Source: Lentzea fradiae | GTDB taxonomy: Bacteria; Actinomycetota; Actinomycetes; Mycobacteriales; Pseudonocardiaceae | Direction: 5' to 3' | Assembly (NCBI RefSeq): GCF_900100955.1 | Contig: NZ_FNCC01000007.1 | Coordinates: 62,001 to 126,000, forward strand | Length of the DNA stretch: 64,000 nt | Shown here: piece by piece, positions 37,043-45,840 of the stretch | Position numbering within the stretch: the stretch's first letter is position 1 | How the letters are laid out: the number at the start of each line of letters is the position of its first letter | Made by a program: the position numbers and the translations under genes | Notes under the pieces: generated by a model | Database searches by the model: none | What the model was told of the DNA's origin: nothing | What the model saw: only the letters and a program-made list of their open reading frames with translations

Positions 37043-38542
37043 ATGCGTGTTCGTTCGCGCGCCGCTTTCGCGGTGTCGCTACTGGCCGGCCACTACCTGC
37101 TCGCCGCCGGACTGGCCGCCGGACTGCTCGCGGCGCAGACCTTCGTGCTGATCACCCACCCGTCCGCCGGCCTGCTGCTGACGGCCCTCGTACTGCCGGC
37201 CCTGTTCGCCCTGGCGAAGGGCATGGCGTTCCTGGAACGCCGCGGGAACCACGAGGCCCCCGGCACCCTCGTCGCACCGGACGAGCAGCCCGCCCTCTGG
37301 GACCTCGTCCGCCGCCTCGCCGCCGACGTCGGCACCAGGCCGCCCGACGAGCTCCGGATCGTCGGCGCCGTGCACGCCGGAATCTCCGAGGACTCCCGCT
37401 TCCTGGGCCTGCGCGTGACCAGGCGCGTGATGTTCATCGGTGCTCCACTGCTCACCTCCTTGACCGAGAAGCAACTCATCGCCGTGCTCGCCCACGAGCT
37501 CGCGCACCACTCCCCCGCGGACACGCGCCTCACCGCGACGGTGGTCTCCGGCCGCGCCGCGGTGCTGCGCACCGGTTCCCCCGTCGACGACATGAGCTGG
37601 TTCCAGCGCACGACGGTCCGGCTCTTCCGCGGTTGCGCCAGGCTGTACCTGCGTGTCTCCCACCCGATCGCCCGACGCCAGGAAGCCGCCGCCGATTGTT
37701 TCGCCGCCTCGCTCGCGGGCTCGTCCGCCACCTCGTCGGCCTTGCGGGAACTGCCGGTCATCGACGCCGCATGGCAGCTCTTCACCCAGCGCCACCTGAC
37801 CGTCGCGTGGGAGCTCGGCTACCTCCCCACGACGTTCCTCGACGGCTTCGCCCGCCTGCGCACCTCACCGGACCTGCACGAGGCGCTCGAGGAGATCCGC
37901 GGGCAGGAGACCGACCCCGACCGGGGCCCGTTCGACGCGCACCCACCGCTGGCCGACCGCATCGCCGCCGTCGACGCGCTCGACCTGGACGCCGAGTCCG
38001 GCTGGGGCGACCGCCCGGCCCTCGACCTGCTCGCCGACCCGATGCCGCTGCTCGACGACGCCGTGCTGACCACGCTGGTGCCCGAGGCCGCCACGATGCA
38101 CCGCGTCGACTGGTCCACCCTCGCCCACATCGGCGCCCGAGCACGCGTCGTGCACGACACCGAGAGGTTGCTGAACGCGGCCGCCACCGCGATGGACCAG
38201 CCGCCGTCGCTGACCACCGTCCTCGACGCGCTGGACGCGGGCCGCCTCGCCGACCTCGGCTCCGGCACGCCCGGCAACCCCGCCGCCGGCCCGCGCGCCC
38301 ACCGCGAGATGGCGAAGGGCGAGGTGCTGCCCGAGCTGTCCGCGTTGGTGGCGCTGGCCTTCTCCGACGCGGGCCTGGCCCGCTGGGAGCTGGACTGGCT
38401 CGGCCGGACGACGTTCGTCACCTCCTCTCGCGACTTCGACATGACCGGCCACCTGGACGCCGCCGTCAGCGGCAGCACCGACGGCCTGCGCGGCGCCCTG
38501 GCCACCTCCGGCGTGGCCGCCGACTACCGCCCCGCGCGCTGA
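37043..38542 (+). CDS. M48 family membrane zinc metallopeptidase
   Basis: A 499-residue protein. N-terminal hydrophobic helices (about 8-35 and 40-60) precede the zinc motif HELAHH (LIAVLAHELAHHSPADTRL, about 150-170), with the third-ligand glutamate in RRQEAAADCFAASLAG. The C-terminal 200 residues are helical and unassigned. M48 members are membrane-bound endopeptidases, including HtpX-like proteases. It is adjacent to, and probably co-transcribed with, the next gene, 22 bases downstream. The start was chosen at MRVRSR, before the first hydrophobic helix. Confidence 0.85.
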   Translation: MRVRSRAAFAVSLLAGHYLLAAGLAAGLLAAQTFVLITHPSAGLLLTALVLPALFALAKGMAFLERRGNHEAPGTLVAPDEQPALWDLVRRLAADVGTRPPDELRIVGAVHAGISEDSRFLGLRVTRRVMFIGAPLLTSLTEKQLIAVLAHELAHHSPADTRLTATVVSGRAAVLRTGSPVDDMSWFQRTTVRLFRGCARLYLRVSHPIARRQEAAADCFAASLAGSSATSSALRELPVIDAAWQLFTQRHLTVAWELGYLPTTFLDGFARLRTSPDLHEALEEIRGQETDPDRGPFDAHPPLADRIAAVDALDLDAESGWGDRPALDLLADPMPLLDDAVLTTLVPEAATMHRVDWSTLAHIGARARVVHDTERLLNAAATAMDQPPSLTTVLDALDAGRLADLGSGTPGNPAAGPRAHREMAKGEVLPELSALVALAFSDAGLARWELDWLGRTTFVTSSRDFDMTGHLDAAVSGSTDGLRGALATSGVAADYRPAR

Positions 38543-38564
38543 CCGCGCCCGTCTGGAGAACCCG

Positions 38565-39677
38565 TTGGTGCTCTCGCTCCTCTTCAAGCCCAAGGAACTC
38601 CTCGCCGTCCTGCGCCTGCTGCGCGAGGCGAAGCGCCTGGGCGTCGAGATCGACGAACTGCCGCCCGACGTCGTGGCCACCCACGTCCTGCCGAGGACCC
38701 ACCCCGAGCGGTACGGCCTCACCCCGGACGCCGAGGTGACGACCACCCCGCCGATCGAGGACCTCGCCCTGGCCGCCGTGCTCGACGACGTCCGGGCCGG
38801 CAACTGGGAGAACGCGGCCGACCTGGTCACGTCGACCGCCGGCGACTGGGACCGCCGCCAGCGCGTCGTGTCGGCACTGGCGGACCTTGCGGCCAAGGAG
38901 GACGCGTGGACGTACTCCTGGCTGGCCGCCCGCCCCGGCGACCCGCACTGGGTCGTGGTGCACGCGATGTCGCTCGTGTCCCTGGCTTGGGACATCCGCG
39001 GCAGCGCGCCCTCCTCCCAGACCACACGCGCACAGTTCGACGGCTTCCACCGCGTGCTGGCCGACGCGCGCGAAGCAGCCGAGGTGGCGGTCTCCCTGCT
39101 GCCGGACGACCCGACGCCGTGGGTGATGCAGCTGATGGTGGCGCGTGGGTTGCAGGTCCCGCACGACGAGTTCGGCGTGCTCTGGGAGGAGCTCGTGGCC
39201 CGCGATCCGTTGCACCACAACGGACACCTGCAAGCCCTGCAGTACTGGTGCCGCAAGTGGCAGGGGTCGGACGAGCTGGCGCTGGAGTTCGGCCTGGCCG
39301 CCGCGGCCAAGTCGCCCCGGTTCGCCGCCCTGCCGTTGCACGCCGCCTTCGAGAGCGGCTCGCCGGAGATGTGGCGGCGGGCCGCCGTGGTGAGGGCGGT
39401 GGACGTGCTGGTGGCCCGGCTGGAGGACGAGGGTGCCGATACCGGGGTGCTGCGGGGTGATCGCGGGTATGCGGCTTTCGGGCTCGTTCAGTTGGGAAGG
39501 TACGAGGAAGCTGTGGGGCAGTTCCGGGCTTTGGGGGCGTTCGCCGATGGAGGGCCCTGGGAGATGTTCGAGGAGCCTCGGATCGCGTTCTTGACCTTGC
39601 GGGGGATGGCGGTTCGGGCTGCTGTGAAGGGGAAGCGTGGGCGGAGTTGGGGCGGGCGGGGGCAGGTGGGCGGGTAG
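38565..39677 (+). CDS. Helical-repeat (TPR-like) protein of unknown function
   Basis: A 370-residue, cytoplasmic-looking protein that I do not recognise by name. It is alpha-helical, with TPR-like stretches such as LADAREAAEVAVSLLPDDPTPWVMQLMVARGLQ and YAAFGLVQLGRYEEAVGQFRALG. The centre contains the block ELVARDPLHHNGHLQALQYWCRKWQG, seen in actinobacterial TPR-like proteins. There is no catalytic motif. TTG and the following GTG are both possible starts behind GGAGAA. It follows the M48 peptidase gene, which suggests a partner or regulator of that peptidase; this is only inferred from spacing. GC at wobble positions falls towards the 3' end. Confidence 0.65.
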   Translation: MVLSLLFKPKELLAVLRLLREAKRLGVEIDELPPDVVATHVLPRTHPERYGLTPDAEVTTTPPIEDLALAAVLDDVRAGNWENAADLVTSTAGDWDRRQRVVSALADLAAKEDAWTYSWLAARPGDPHWVVVHAMSLVSLAWDIRGSAPSSQTTRAQFDGFHRVLADAREAAEVAVSLLPDDPTPWVMQLMVARGLQVPHDEFGVLWEELVARDPLHHNGHLQALQYWCRKWQGSDELALEFGLAAAAKSPRFAALPLHAAFESGSPEMWRRAAVVRAVDVLVARLEDEGADTGVLRGDRGYAAFGLVQLGRYEEAVGQFRALGAFADGGPWEMFEEPRIAFLTLRGMAVRAAVKGKRGRSWGGRGQVGG

Positions 39678-39880
39678 TCGCGGCCGGGGTGGTGAAGGGC
39701 AGGGGCGGGATAGAGGCGGGGCCGGGTCGGTGGGCCACGGGTCGGTGACGGTGAGGCGACCTGGGTGGGCGAGGCGGCTGACGGTTTGCCGCGCCGTGTG
39801 AGGTGCGCGAGCGGGTGGGGTTGGGTGGCTTCGGAAGGGTTCGGGCGGCCCCGGTGGGCGAAGGCACCGGGGCCGGTGGG

Positions 39881-40540
39881 TCAGCTGATGGCCAGTGGGG
39901 TTCGGGGGTGCGGGGCGGTTGGCGGGCGGCGCTCCAGGACGGCCAGTTCGAGTTGGCGGGCCGGGGAGTCGCCGAGGAGTTTGCGGGCCAGGGTGGTGCC
40001 CTTGCGCGGGGCGAGGGTCAGTTCTGCCCGTAGAGCTGGGACGCCCACGTAGTGGGCGACCTCGTCGAGGATTGCTTTGGTGTCCGTCACGGAGCGGGTG
40101 CGGCGGATGGCGTCCACGGCTGCTCGTTCGAGCGGTGCCACGTGGAAGCCCCTGCGGATGGTCGGGCGGGGTAGGCGGTCGGTTCGCTCCAGGCGGAGGG
40201 TGGCGTGGCCCCAGGCTCTCGAGTGGCGTGGGGCGAGCACGTGGATGGCGTCCGCCGTGGGCAGGACGGATCTCATGCCGTGCAGGTACAGGGCGTCGAA
40301 GGCCGTGAGCATGGCTTGGTCGCCTGCGTAGAGCAGGGCCGCTTGGACCAGCTGTTCGCGGGTGGGGCCTGCTCGGGAGAGCAGGAAGATGCCGGGGAAC
40401 AGGCGTTGCCAGGGGCCTCCCGGGCGGGACCGCTGGTCGATCAGGGACGCGGACAGTCCTATGTGGAGCAGGGCGGCCACCGGGGCTACCCGGTGGACGA
40501 AGAGGGTTCCCAGGGCTTCGAGGTCTACGGGGTGGCGCAT
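39881..40540 (-). CDS. AbiEi-antitoxin-like winged-helix protein, orphan
   Basis: A protein of about 219 residues. The N-terminal region (SASLIDQRSRPGGPWQRLFPGIFLLS, then GPTREQLVQAALLYAGDQAMLTAFDALYLHGM) resembles the winged-helix N-terminus of actinobacterial AbiEi-family antitoxin-like proteins. The C-terminal part is short and ends in a Pro-rich tail. No AbiEii nucleotidyltransferase toxin gene is next to it, so a toxin-antitoxin role is doubtful. Start is ambiguous: an in-frame TTG 20 codons upstream would add a Pro-rich leader, and neither start has a clear ribosome site. Confidence 0.55.
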   Translation of the reverse strand: MRHPVDLEALGTLFVHRVAPVAALLHIGLSASLIDQRSRPGGPWQRLFPGIFLLSRAGPTREQLVQAALLYAGDQAMLTAFDALYLHGMRSVLPTADAIHVLAPRHSRAWGHATLRLERTDRLPRPTIRRGFHVAPLERAAVDAIRRTRSVTDTKAILDEVAHYVGVPALRAELTLAPRKGTTLARKLLGDSPARQLELAVLERRPPTAPHPRTPLAIS

Positions 40541-40625
40541 GGGTACAGCTTGGAGGTGGGAGGGAGGGGGTGGAGCGGGGTGAGGCGAATCTGTGGACAA
40601 CTTCGGGGTTGTGGACAGGTCGCGA

Positions 40626-41900
40626 TCATTCCGGCTTCGGTGCGGTCTCCCCTGTCCTTTCCGGACTGTCGCGCAGCAGGGAGGCCGGGCGGACGGCCAG
40701 TGAGCCGAAGCGGGAACGGGCCTGGTCAGCGGCCTGGTCGGCGTCGCGCCAGCCGTGCTCCGGGGCGTCGAAGATCAGTTGCTGGGCGGAGTCGGCGTTG
40801 TCAAGTCCCTCGATCCGGACACCGATCAGGCGGACCGCTCCCGGCGGGACCTGGGTGTCCAGCAGCTCGGCCGCGGTGCGGTAGACCTCCTGCGTCACGT
40901 CGGTGGCGACGGGGAGGGTGCGGGAGCGCGTGATCGTGGTGAAGTCGGCGAAGCGGACCTTGATGGAGACCGTCCGGCCCCGGAGTCCCTTGGCGCGCAA
41001 CGAAGTCGCCGAACGTTCGGACAGGCGCAGCAGCTCGCGGCGCAGCAGGGCGCGGTCGGTGTGGTCGACCTCGAAGGTCTCCTCGGCGCCGATGGACTTC
41101 TCGCGCGACGTCGAGACCACCGCGCGGTCGTCGACGCCCGAGGCCAGGGCGTACAGGTGCTCGGCCAGTGCCACGCCGATCAGGCGGCGCAGGCGCGGCA
41201 GCGGGGTGGCGGCGACGTCGGCGACGGTGTGCAGGCCGAGTTCACCCAGGCGCGTAGCGGTTTTCGCGCCTACGCCCCACAACGCCGAGACCGGGAGCGG
41301 GTGCAGGAACTCCAGGACCGACGACGCCGGGACGACCATCATCCCGTCGGGCTTGCACATGCCGGACGCGAGCTTCGCGAGGAACTTCGTCGGCGCCACA
41401 CCGACGGAACAGGTCACGCCGTGGTCGGCGAACACGCGGGACCTGATCATCTCGGCGACACCGCCGGGGGTCAGGCCGAGCCGGCGCAGCGCGCCACCGA
41501 CGTCGAGGAACGCCTCGTCCAGCGAGAGCGGCTCCACCAGCGGAGTGATGTCGCGGAAGATCGCCATGACCCCGCGCGAGACCTCGTGGTACAGGTCGAA
41601 CCGCGGCGGCAGGTACACGGCGTTCGGGATCAGGCGGCGCGCGTGCGCGGTCGGCATCGCGGAACGCACGCCGTGCTCACGCGCGAGGTAGTTCGCGGAA
41701 CACACCACGCCACGTCCGCTCACGCCGCCGACCACGACCGGCACGGACTCGAGCTCGGGACGTTCGCGGATCTCCACCGACGCGTAGAAGGCGTCCATGT
41801 CGACGTGCAGCATCCGACAGCCCGTGTCGTCCGGCCAGACGCCGTCACGCGCGCGGAACTTGTCCACCAGGCCGCGCGGCAGGTTCGCACTGCGACCCAT
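40626..41900 (-). CDS. dinB: DNA polymerase IV (Y family)
   Basis: A 424-residue translesion polymerase. Catalytic motif I LHVDMDAFYASVE (Asp34, Asp36), motif III PLSLDEAFLDVGG, thumb and helix-hairpin-helix ALWGVGAKTATRLGELGLHTV, then the little-finger domain. There is no canonical beta-clamp peptide at the C-terminus, which ends TGETAPKPE; a QLIF stretch in SAQQLIFDAPEHG could serve. The ATG follows GAGAGGGG. A perfect LexA-type SOS box overlaps the leader, so damage induction is expected. Confidence 0.94.
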   Translation of the reverse strand: MGRSANLPRGLVDKFRARDGVWPDDTGCRMLHVDMDAFYASVEIRERPELESVPVVVGGVSGRGVVCSANYLAREHGVRSAMPTAHARRLIPNAVYLPPRFDLYHEVSRGVMAIFRDITPLVEPLSLDEAFLDVGGALRRLGLTPGGVAEMIRSRVFADHGVTCSVGVAPTKFLAKLASGMCKPDGMMVVPASSVLEFLHPLPVSALWGVGAKTATRLGELGLHTVADVAATPLPRLRRLIGVALAEHLYALASGVDDRAVVSTSREKSIGAEETFEVDHTDRALLRRELLRLSERSATSLRAKGLRGRTVSIKVRFADFTTITRSRTLPVATDVTQEVYRTAAELLDTQVPPGAVRLIGVRIEGLDNADSAQQLIFDAPEHGWRDADQAADQARSRFGSLAVRPASLLRDSPERTGETAPKPE

Positions 41901-41910
41901 GACACCCCTC

Positions 41911-41926
41911 TCGAACGCCCGTTCGA
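41911..41926 (-). promoter_or_regulatory. SOS box (LexA operator) upstream of dinB
   Basis: The palindrome TCGAAC-GCCC-GTTCGA is an exact match to the mycobacterial LexA consensus TCGAAC(N4)GTTCGA. It ends 10 bp before the dinB ATG and touches the ribosome-binding region. Confidence 0.85.
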
Positions 41927-41934
41927 GCGAAATC

Positions 41935-43032
41935 CTACAGTCGGTACACCCGTGCCGCGTTCTCCGAGGCCATCATCCGGGCGATGCGGTGGGCGTCCTC
42001 CTCGGGGAACGCGTCCCGCCGCAACCCGTCGGCGAGGAAGTCCGACAACGCCTGCCGGAACAGCAGCGCGCCGAGGTAGTACAGCTCGGGCAGCCCGAAC
42101 GCGTCGGAAGAGAACAGGAACTTCCCGTACGGCACGATCTCCAGCGCCTCGGCGAACACGCGCGACGCCTGGTGTCCCAGCCCGTGCGTCGCCAGCCCGA
42201 GGTCGCAGAACACGTGCGGGAACACCTGCGCGAGGTACCCGGCCTGCCGGTGGAACGGGTAGTTGTGCAGCAGCAGCACGGGCACACCCATCCCTGCGGT
42301 GGCGCGCAGGAACGGCGTCAGCAGCGACGGGTCGCACCGGTGCAGGTCGAGGTCCGAGTCGCCGTAGCCCACGTGGAACTGCAGCGGCAACCCGGCGTCG
42401 AGCGCCTCGAAGGCCAGCCAGGTGATCACGACCGGGTCCGTCAGCCGCCCCGTCTCCCACGCCGACACGGCGGCGACCACGTCCGAGTCGGCCGGTCGGG
42501 CACCCGGCAACGCGAGTCCGCACCGGTAGGCCGCCACGGACTTGGCGCCCACAGCGGACGACGACGCGAGCCGTGCCCGCACCTCCGACAGCAACGACGA
42601 CGGCGACACCAAGGACCGCAACGACTCCGCGAGTGACTCCAGCCGCACGACCTCCCGCGAACCGGCTCCGGACAACGCCGCCAACTCCTGCCCGGACAGC
42701 AGCCGCTCGGGCTGGAACCCGCCGTCCACGAGGAACGTGTGGATGCCGGACGCCATCAGGAACGTCCTCGACACCTCGGTGATGTGCAGAGAATTCCTCC
42801 TTTCGAGGTACTCCTCCGCCGACGCGTGCCGGGGCAGGTCGAGCAGCGGCGCGCACCACCGCCGCACCGCGAAACCGACCGCCGAGTCGAAGAACGTCCC
42901 ACCCAGCCCCGAAATCCCGTCCGCTTCGAGCAGCAGCGACTCGAACTCCGCGCGCGTGCTGTCCGCGCGCAGCACGCCGTGGCAGTGGTGGTCGACGAGT
43001 CCGAGTTCAGCGACGAACGGCAGGATGCCCAT
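41935..43032 (-). CDS. Amidohydrolase of the FluG N-terminal type
   Basis: A 365-residue TIM-barrel metal-dependent hydrolase. VDHHCHGVL carries the first metal histidines, LPLQFHVGYGDSDLDL the next, LLLHNYPFHRQAGYLA another, and FSSDAFGLPELYYLG the catalytic aspartate. It matches the amidohydrolase half of fungal FluG. The ATG before GILPFVAELG was chosen; it is only 12 bp from the divergent glutamine-synthetase start. In fungi the two domains are fused, so the pair probably acts in one pathway, perhaps on gamma-glutamyl or related amides. The exact substrate is unknown. Confidence 0.82.
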   Translation of the reverse strand: MGILPFVAELGLVDHHCHGVLRADSTRAEFESLLLEADGISGLGGTFFDSAVGFAVRRWCAPLLDLPRHASAEEYLERRNSLHITEVSRTFLMASGIHTFLVDGGFQPERLLSGQELAALSGAGSREVVRLESLAESLRSLVSPSSLLSEVRARLASSSAVGAKSVAAYRCGLALPGARPADSDVVAAVSAWETGRLTDPVVITWLAFEALDAGLPLQFHVGYGDSDLDLHRCDPSLLTPFLRATAGMGVPVLLLHNYPFHRQAGYLAQVFPHVFCDLGLATHGLGHQASRVFAEALEIVPYGKFLFSSDAFGLPELYYLGALLFRQALSDFLADGLRRDAFPEEDAHRIARMMASENAARVYRL

Positions 43033-43044
43033 AACCTTAGGATC

Positions 43045-44355
43045 GTGGACTCCGCGGAACGGGACCAGCGCTTCGACCGGGCGACCGAGCTCTTCGACGG
43101 GCTCAACACGAGGGGCGTGAGAGCGGTCGCGGTCACGTGGGTCGACAACAGCGGCATCACGCGCACGAAGTCCGTCCCGCTGCGCAAGCTCGCCCACGCG
43201 GCGGCGCACGGCGTCGGCTCGTCACCGGTGTTCGACGTGTTCCTCCTCGACGACCACATCATCCAGGGCCGGTTCGCCGGCGGACCGGTCGGCGACCTGC
43301 GGCTGCACCCGGACCTCGACCGCCTCACGGTGCTCGCGGGGCAGCCGGGCTGGGCGTGGGCTCCCGGTGACCGGCACTTCCAGGACGGCGCCCCGTACCC
43401 GATGGACCAGCGCCTCCAGGCCCGCAAGGCCGTGCACCGGCTCGCCGAACGGGGGCTCACCGCGCAGGCGGGCTTCGAGATCGAGTGGTGCGTGGGCAGG
43501 ACCGGCACGGACGACTGGGTGCCCGCGACGAGCGGACCCGCGTACGGGCACGCGCGTCAGGTCGAGCTGTCCGACTACTGCGCAGACCTCCTCGACGCAC
43601 TCGACCAGCAGGACGTCGAGGTCCTGCAGTTCCACCCCGAGTACGCGCCGGGCCAGTTCGAGGTCTCCACGGCACCGGAGGACCCGGTGGGCGCCGCCGA
43701 CACCGCGGTGCTCGTCAAGGAGACGATCCGCGCCGTCACGATGCGGCACGGGATGCGCCTGTCCTTCTCCCCCAAGGTGATCAACGGCGGCGTCGGCAAC
43801 GGCGGCCACCTGCACTTCAGCCTGTGGCGGGACGGCACGAACCTCTTCGAGGGCTTCCAGGACGAGGCGAGGCGGTTCAGCGCGGGCATCCTCGCCCACC
43901 TCCGCGCGTTGTGCGCGATCGGTTGTCCCTCTCTCGCGAGCTACCTCAGGCTCGTGCCGCAGACGTGGTCGGCGCCGTTCGTCGCGTGGGGCGAGGAGAA
44001 CCGCGAGACGGCGCTGCGCCTGATCCGGGACAACATGGAGATCAAGTGCTTCGACCTGACGGCGAACCCGTACCTGGTCGTCGCGGGCGTGATCGCGGCC
44101 GGTCTGGACGGGATCGCGACCTCCGCTCCCTTGCCGGAGGGCCTGTCGGTCGACCCGGCGCTGCTCGACGGCGTCCCGCGGCTGCCCACGTCGCTCAGGG
44201 AGGCCGTGGACGAGTTCGAGCAGGACGCCGTGCTCACCGAGGCGTTCGGCAAGGAGTTCGCGGGCACGATCGCCGACGTGCGGCGCGGCGAGATGGAGCG
44301 CTTCAAGGACGCCAGTCCGCAGGGCATCGCCAACATCACCCGTTGGCGTTATTGA
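43045..44355 (+). CDS. Glutamine synthetase family protein (FluG C-terminal/GlnA-like ligase)
   Basis: A 436-residue GS-fold ligase. The N-terminal beta-grasp contains VTWVDNSGITRTKSVPL. The catalytic core has GFEIEWCVG, LQFHPEYAPGQFEVSTAPEDP (metal-binding glutamates), NGGHLHFSLW (histidine motif) and SYLRLVPQTWSAPFVAWGEENRETALRL. It lacks the adenylylation-loop tyrosine region of true GlnA I, so a gamma-glutamyl-amine or FluG-like ligase is more likely than ammonia assimilation. The GTG start is next to TAGGAT. It is divergent from the amidohydrolase, and its 3' end overlaps the convergent sigma gene by 20 bp. Confidence 0.82.
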   Translation: MDSAERDQRFDRATELFDGLNTRGVRAVAVTWVDNSGITRTKSVPLRKLAHAAAHGVGSSPVFDVFLLDDHIIQGRFAGGPVGDLRLHPDLDRLTVLAGQPGWAWAPGDRHFQDGAPYPMDQRLQARKAVHRLAERGLTAQAGFEIEWCVGRTGTDDWVPATSGPAYGHARQVELSDYCADLLDALDQQDVEVLQFHPEYAPGQFEVSTAPEDPVGAADTAVLVKETIRAVTMRHGMRLSFSPKVINGGVGNGGHLHFSLWRDGTNLFEGFQDEARRFSAGILAHLRALCAIGCPSLASYLRLVPQTWSAPFVAWGEENRETALRLIRDNMEIKCFDLTANPYLVVAGVIAAGLDGIATSAPLPEGLSVDPALLDGVPRLPTSLREAVDEFEQDAVLTEAFGKEFAGTIADVRRGEMERFKDASPQGIANITRWRY

Positions 44356-45064
44356 TCTCCTTGCGCAGCCGCGTCAGCGCCCGGTGCTGGGCCACCCGCA
44401 CCGCTCCGGCCGTCGACCCCACCGCCTCCGCCGTCTCCTCCGCCGACAACCCCACCATGACCCGCAGCACGACGATCTCGCGCTGCTTGTCCGGCAGCAC
44501 CTGCAGCAGCTTCTTCATCTGTGCGGACAGCTCGCCCTGCATCGCCTGCTGCTCGGGACCGGCCGCGGTGTCCATCGACTCGGGCAGCTCGGGCACCGCC
44601 TCGGCGCGGTTGCGCGAGAAGCTGCGGAACGAGTCGGCGACCTTGTGCGCCGCGATCCCGTAGACGAACGCGAGGAACGGACGCCCCTGGTCGCGGTACG
44701 ACGGCAGCGCCGTGAGAACGGCCAGGCAGACGTCCTGCGCCACGTCGTCCGCCGACGCGAACGTGCCGACGCGCGCACGGCAGTACCGGACCACCAACGG
44801 CCGGATGGTGCCCAACAGCCGGTCGATGGCCCTGCGGTCACCGGCCACAGCACGCGCGACGTGGTCGTCGGCGGCCTCGGGCCGGCCCGAGTAGTAGGAC
44901 GGCGGCGGCGGGGCGACCGGCGTCGTGTCGCCGTCGGCCGTGCGGTCCACCAGCGCGTCGAGCGTCCCCTTCGACGCTGTGACCGGACCGGCCACCGACG
45001 AGCGCTCCAGCGCCTCCGGGGGCACCTTGCGGTGCAGGCCGGGTGTGAACTCCACGCAGATCAC
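44336..45064 (-). CDS. Sigma-70 family RNA polymerase sigma factor (ShbA/SigD-like), copy 1
   Basis: A 242-residue ECF-type sigma factor. An N-terminal extension of about 65 residues precedes region 2 (DRRAIDRLLGTIRPLVVRYCRARVG, ASADDVAQDVCLAVLTALPSYRDQG, then FLAFVYGIAAHKVAD). Region 4 reads VLPDKQREIVVLRVMVGLSAEETAEAVGSTAGAVRVAQHRAL. It resembles Streptomyces ShbA and mycobacterial SigD. The GTG start overlaps the stop of the upstream sigma-like gene (GTGA), so the two are co-translated. Two paralogues lie just upstream. No anti-sigma gene is adjacent. Confidence 0.9.
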   Translation of the reverse strand: MICVEFTPGLHRKVPPEALERSSVAGPVTASKGTLDALVDRTADGDTTPVAPPPPSYYSGRPEAADDHVARAVAGDRRAIDRLLGTIRPLVVRYCRARVGTFASADDVAQDVCLAVLTALPSYRDQGRPFLAFVYGIAAHKVADSFRSFSRNRAEAVPELPESMDTAAGPEQQAMQGELSAQMKKLLQVLPDKQREIVVLRVMVGLSAEETAEAVGSTAGAVRVAQHRALTRLRKEINNANG

Positions 45065-45738
45065 CGTTCCTCTTCTGGAAGCCGGCGCACGGAAAGACGT
45101 GCGCGCCGGATCCGTCCTTCGACCGCGCGCGGGGAGAGCCGCAGCAGCTCACCGATCTCCGCGTGCGAGTAGCCCTGGTCGTGGAGGAAGAGCAACCGCC
45201 TGCTGTCCTCGCTCAACGCGGCGAACGCTGTGTTGGCAGCCTGCTGCTCGACCACGGCGTCCTCGGGTGTCCCCGCGGTCGCGACGTGTTCGAGCGACGC
45301 CCACGAGTCGACGAGCCGCACGTCCTGCCAGCCGTTCACCCGTGTCTGCCAGCGGCGGTAGACGTTGGGGAACGCGAGCACGCAGGCGTTGACGAAGTAC
45401 TCGAACAACGGCTGTCCGCGCTGCTCGGTCCACTCCCCGCCGAGCAGCCCTCGGTCGCGGAAGTAGACGAACCCCTCGTACACCGCGTCGCTGGCCAGCT
45501 CCTCGGCCTCCTGCAAAGGGATGTCCTGACGACGCAGGTAGCGACCCTGTTGCCCGCAGCGGGTGAACATCGCACCCGACCGGACCAGGTTCGTAACGGC
45601 GCCGAGACCTCGTCCGAGAAGCTTTCGGTGGAACTCGTGCCAGCGAGGCCCGGATAGGCCCGACTCCCGGAAGTGCTGAACCAGCACTCCGTCCGTGCGC
45701 AGCCGCTCGGCGGCAAGCGCTGAGTCCGAGCTTCCCAT
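45061..45738 (-). CDS. Divergent sigma-factor-like protein
   Basis: A 225-residue protein. The C-terminal part (about 165-222) is a sigma region 4 helix-turn-helix: ALSEDSRRLLFLHDQGYSHAEIGELLRLSPRAVEGRIRRAR. The N-terminal two-thirds (WHEFHRKLLGRGLGAVTNLV, EAEELASDAVYEGFVYF, FVNACVLAFPNVYRRWQ) has the helical pattern of region 2 but little recognisable sequence, so it may be a diverged sigma factor. The ATG follows GAGGGGG. It overlaps the next sigma gene by 4 bases, which suggests joint expression and possibly a combined function. Confidence 0.75.
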   Translation of the reverse strand: MGSSDSALAAERLRTDGVLVQHFRESGLSGPRWHEFHRKLLGRGLGAVTNLVRSGAMFTRCGQQGRYLRRQDIPLQEAEELASDAVYEGFVYFRDRGLLGGEWTEQRGQPLFEYFVNACVLAFPNVYRRWQTRVNGWQDVRLVDSWASLEHVATAGTPEDAVVEQQAANTAFAALSEDSRRLLFLHDQGYSHAEIGELLRLSPRAVEGRIRRARLSVRRLPEEER

Positions 45739-45840
45739 GCCCCCTCGTCCTTATGTCGGCGTCTTCCTGCCTCTAGGTATGTCGTTTGGGTACGTCCACC
45801 CCACGCACTCCGCACGACTAGTCACAAATGCAAACGCATG

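Noticed and set aside
39881..40540. Complete AbiE-type toxin-antitoxin module
   Set aside because: Only an AbiEi-like winged-helix protein is present. No nucleotidyltransferase toxin gene is adjacent on either side.
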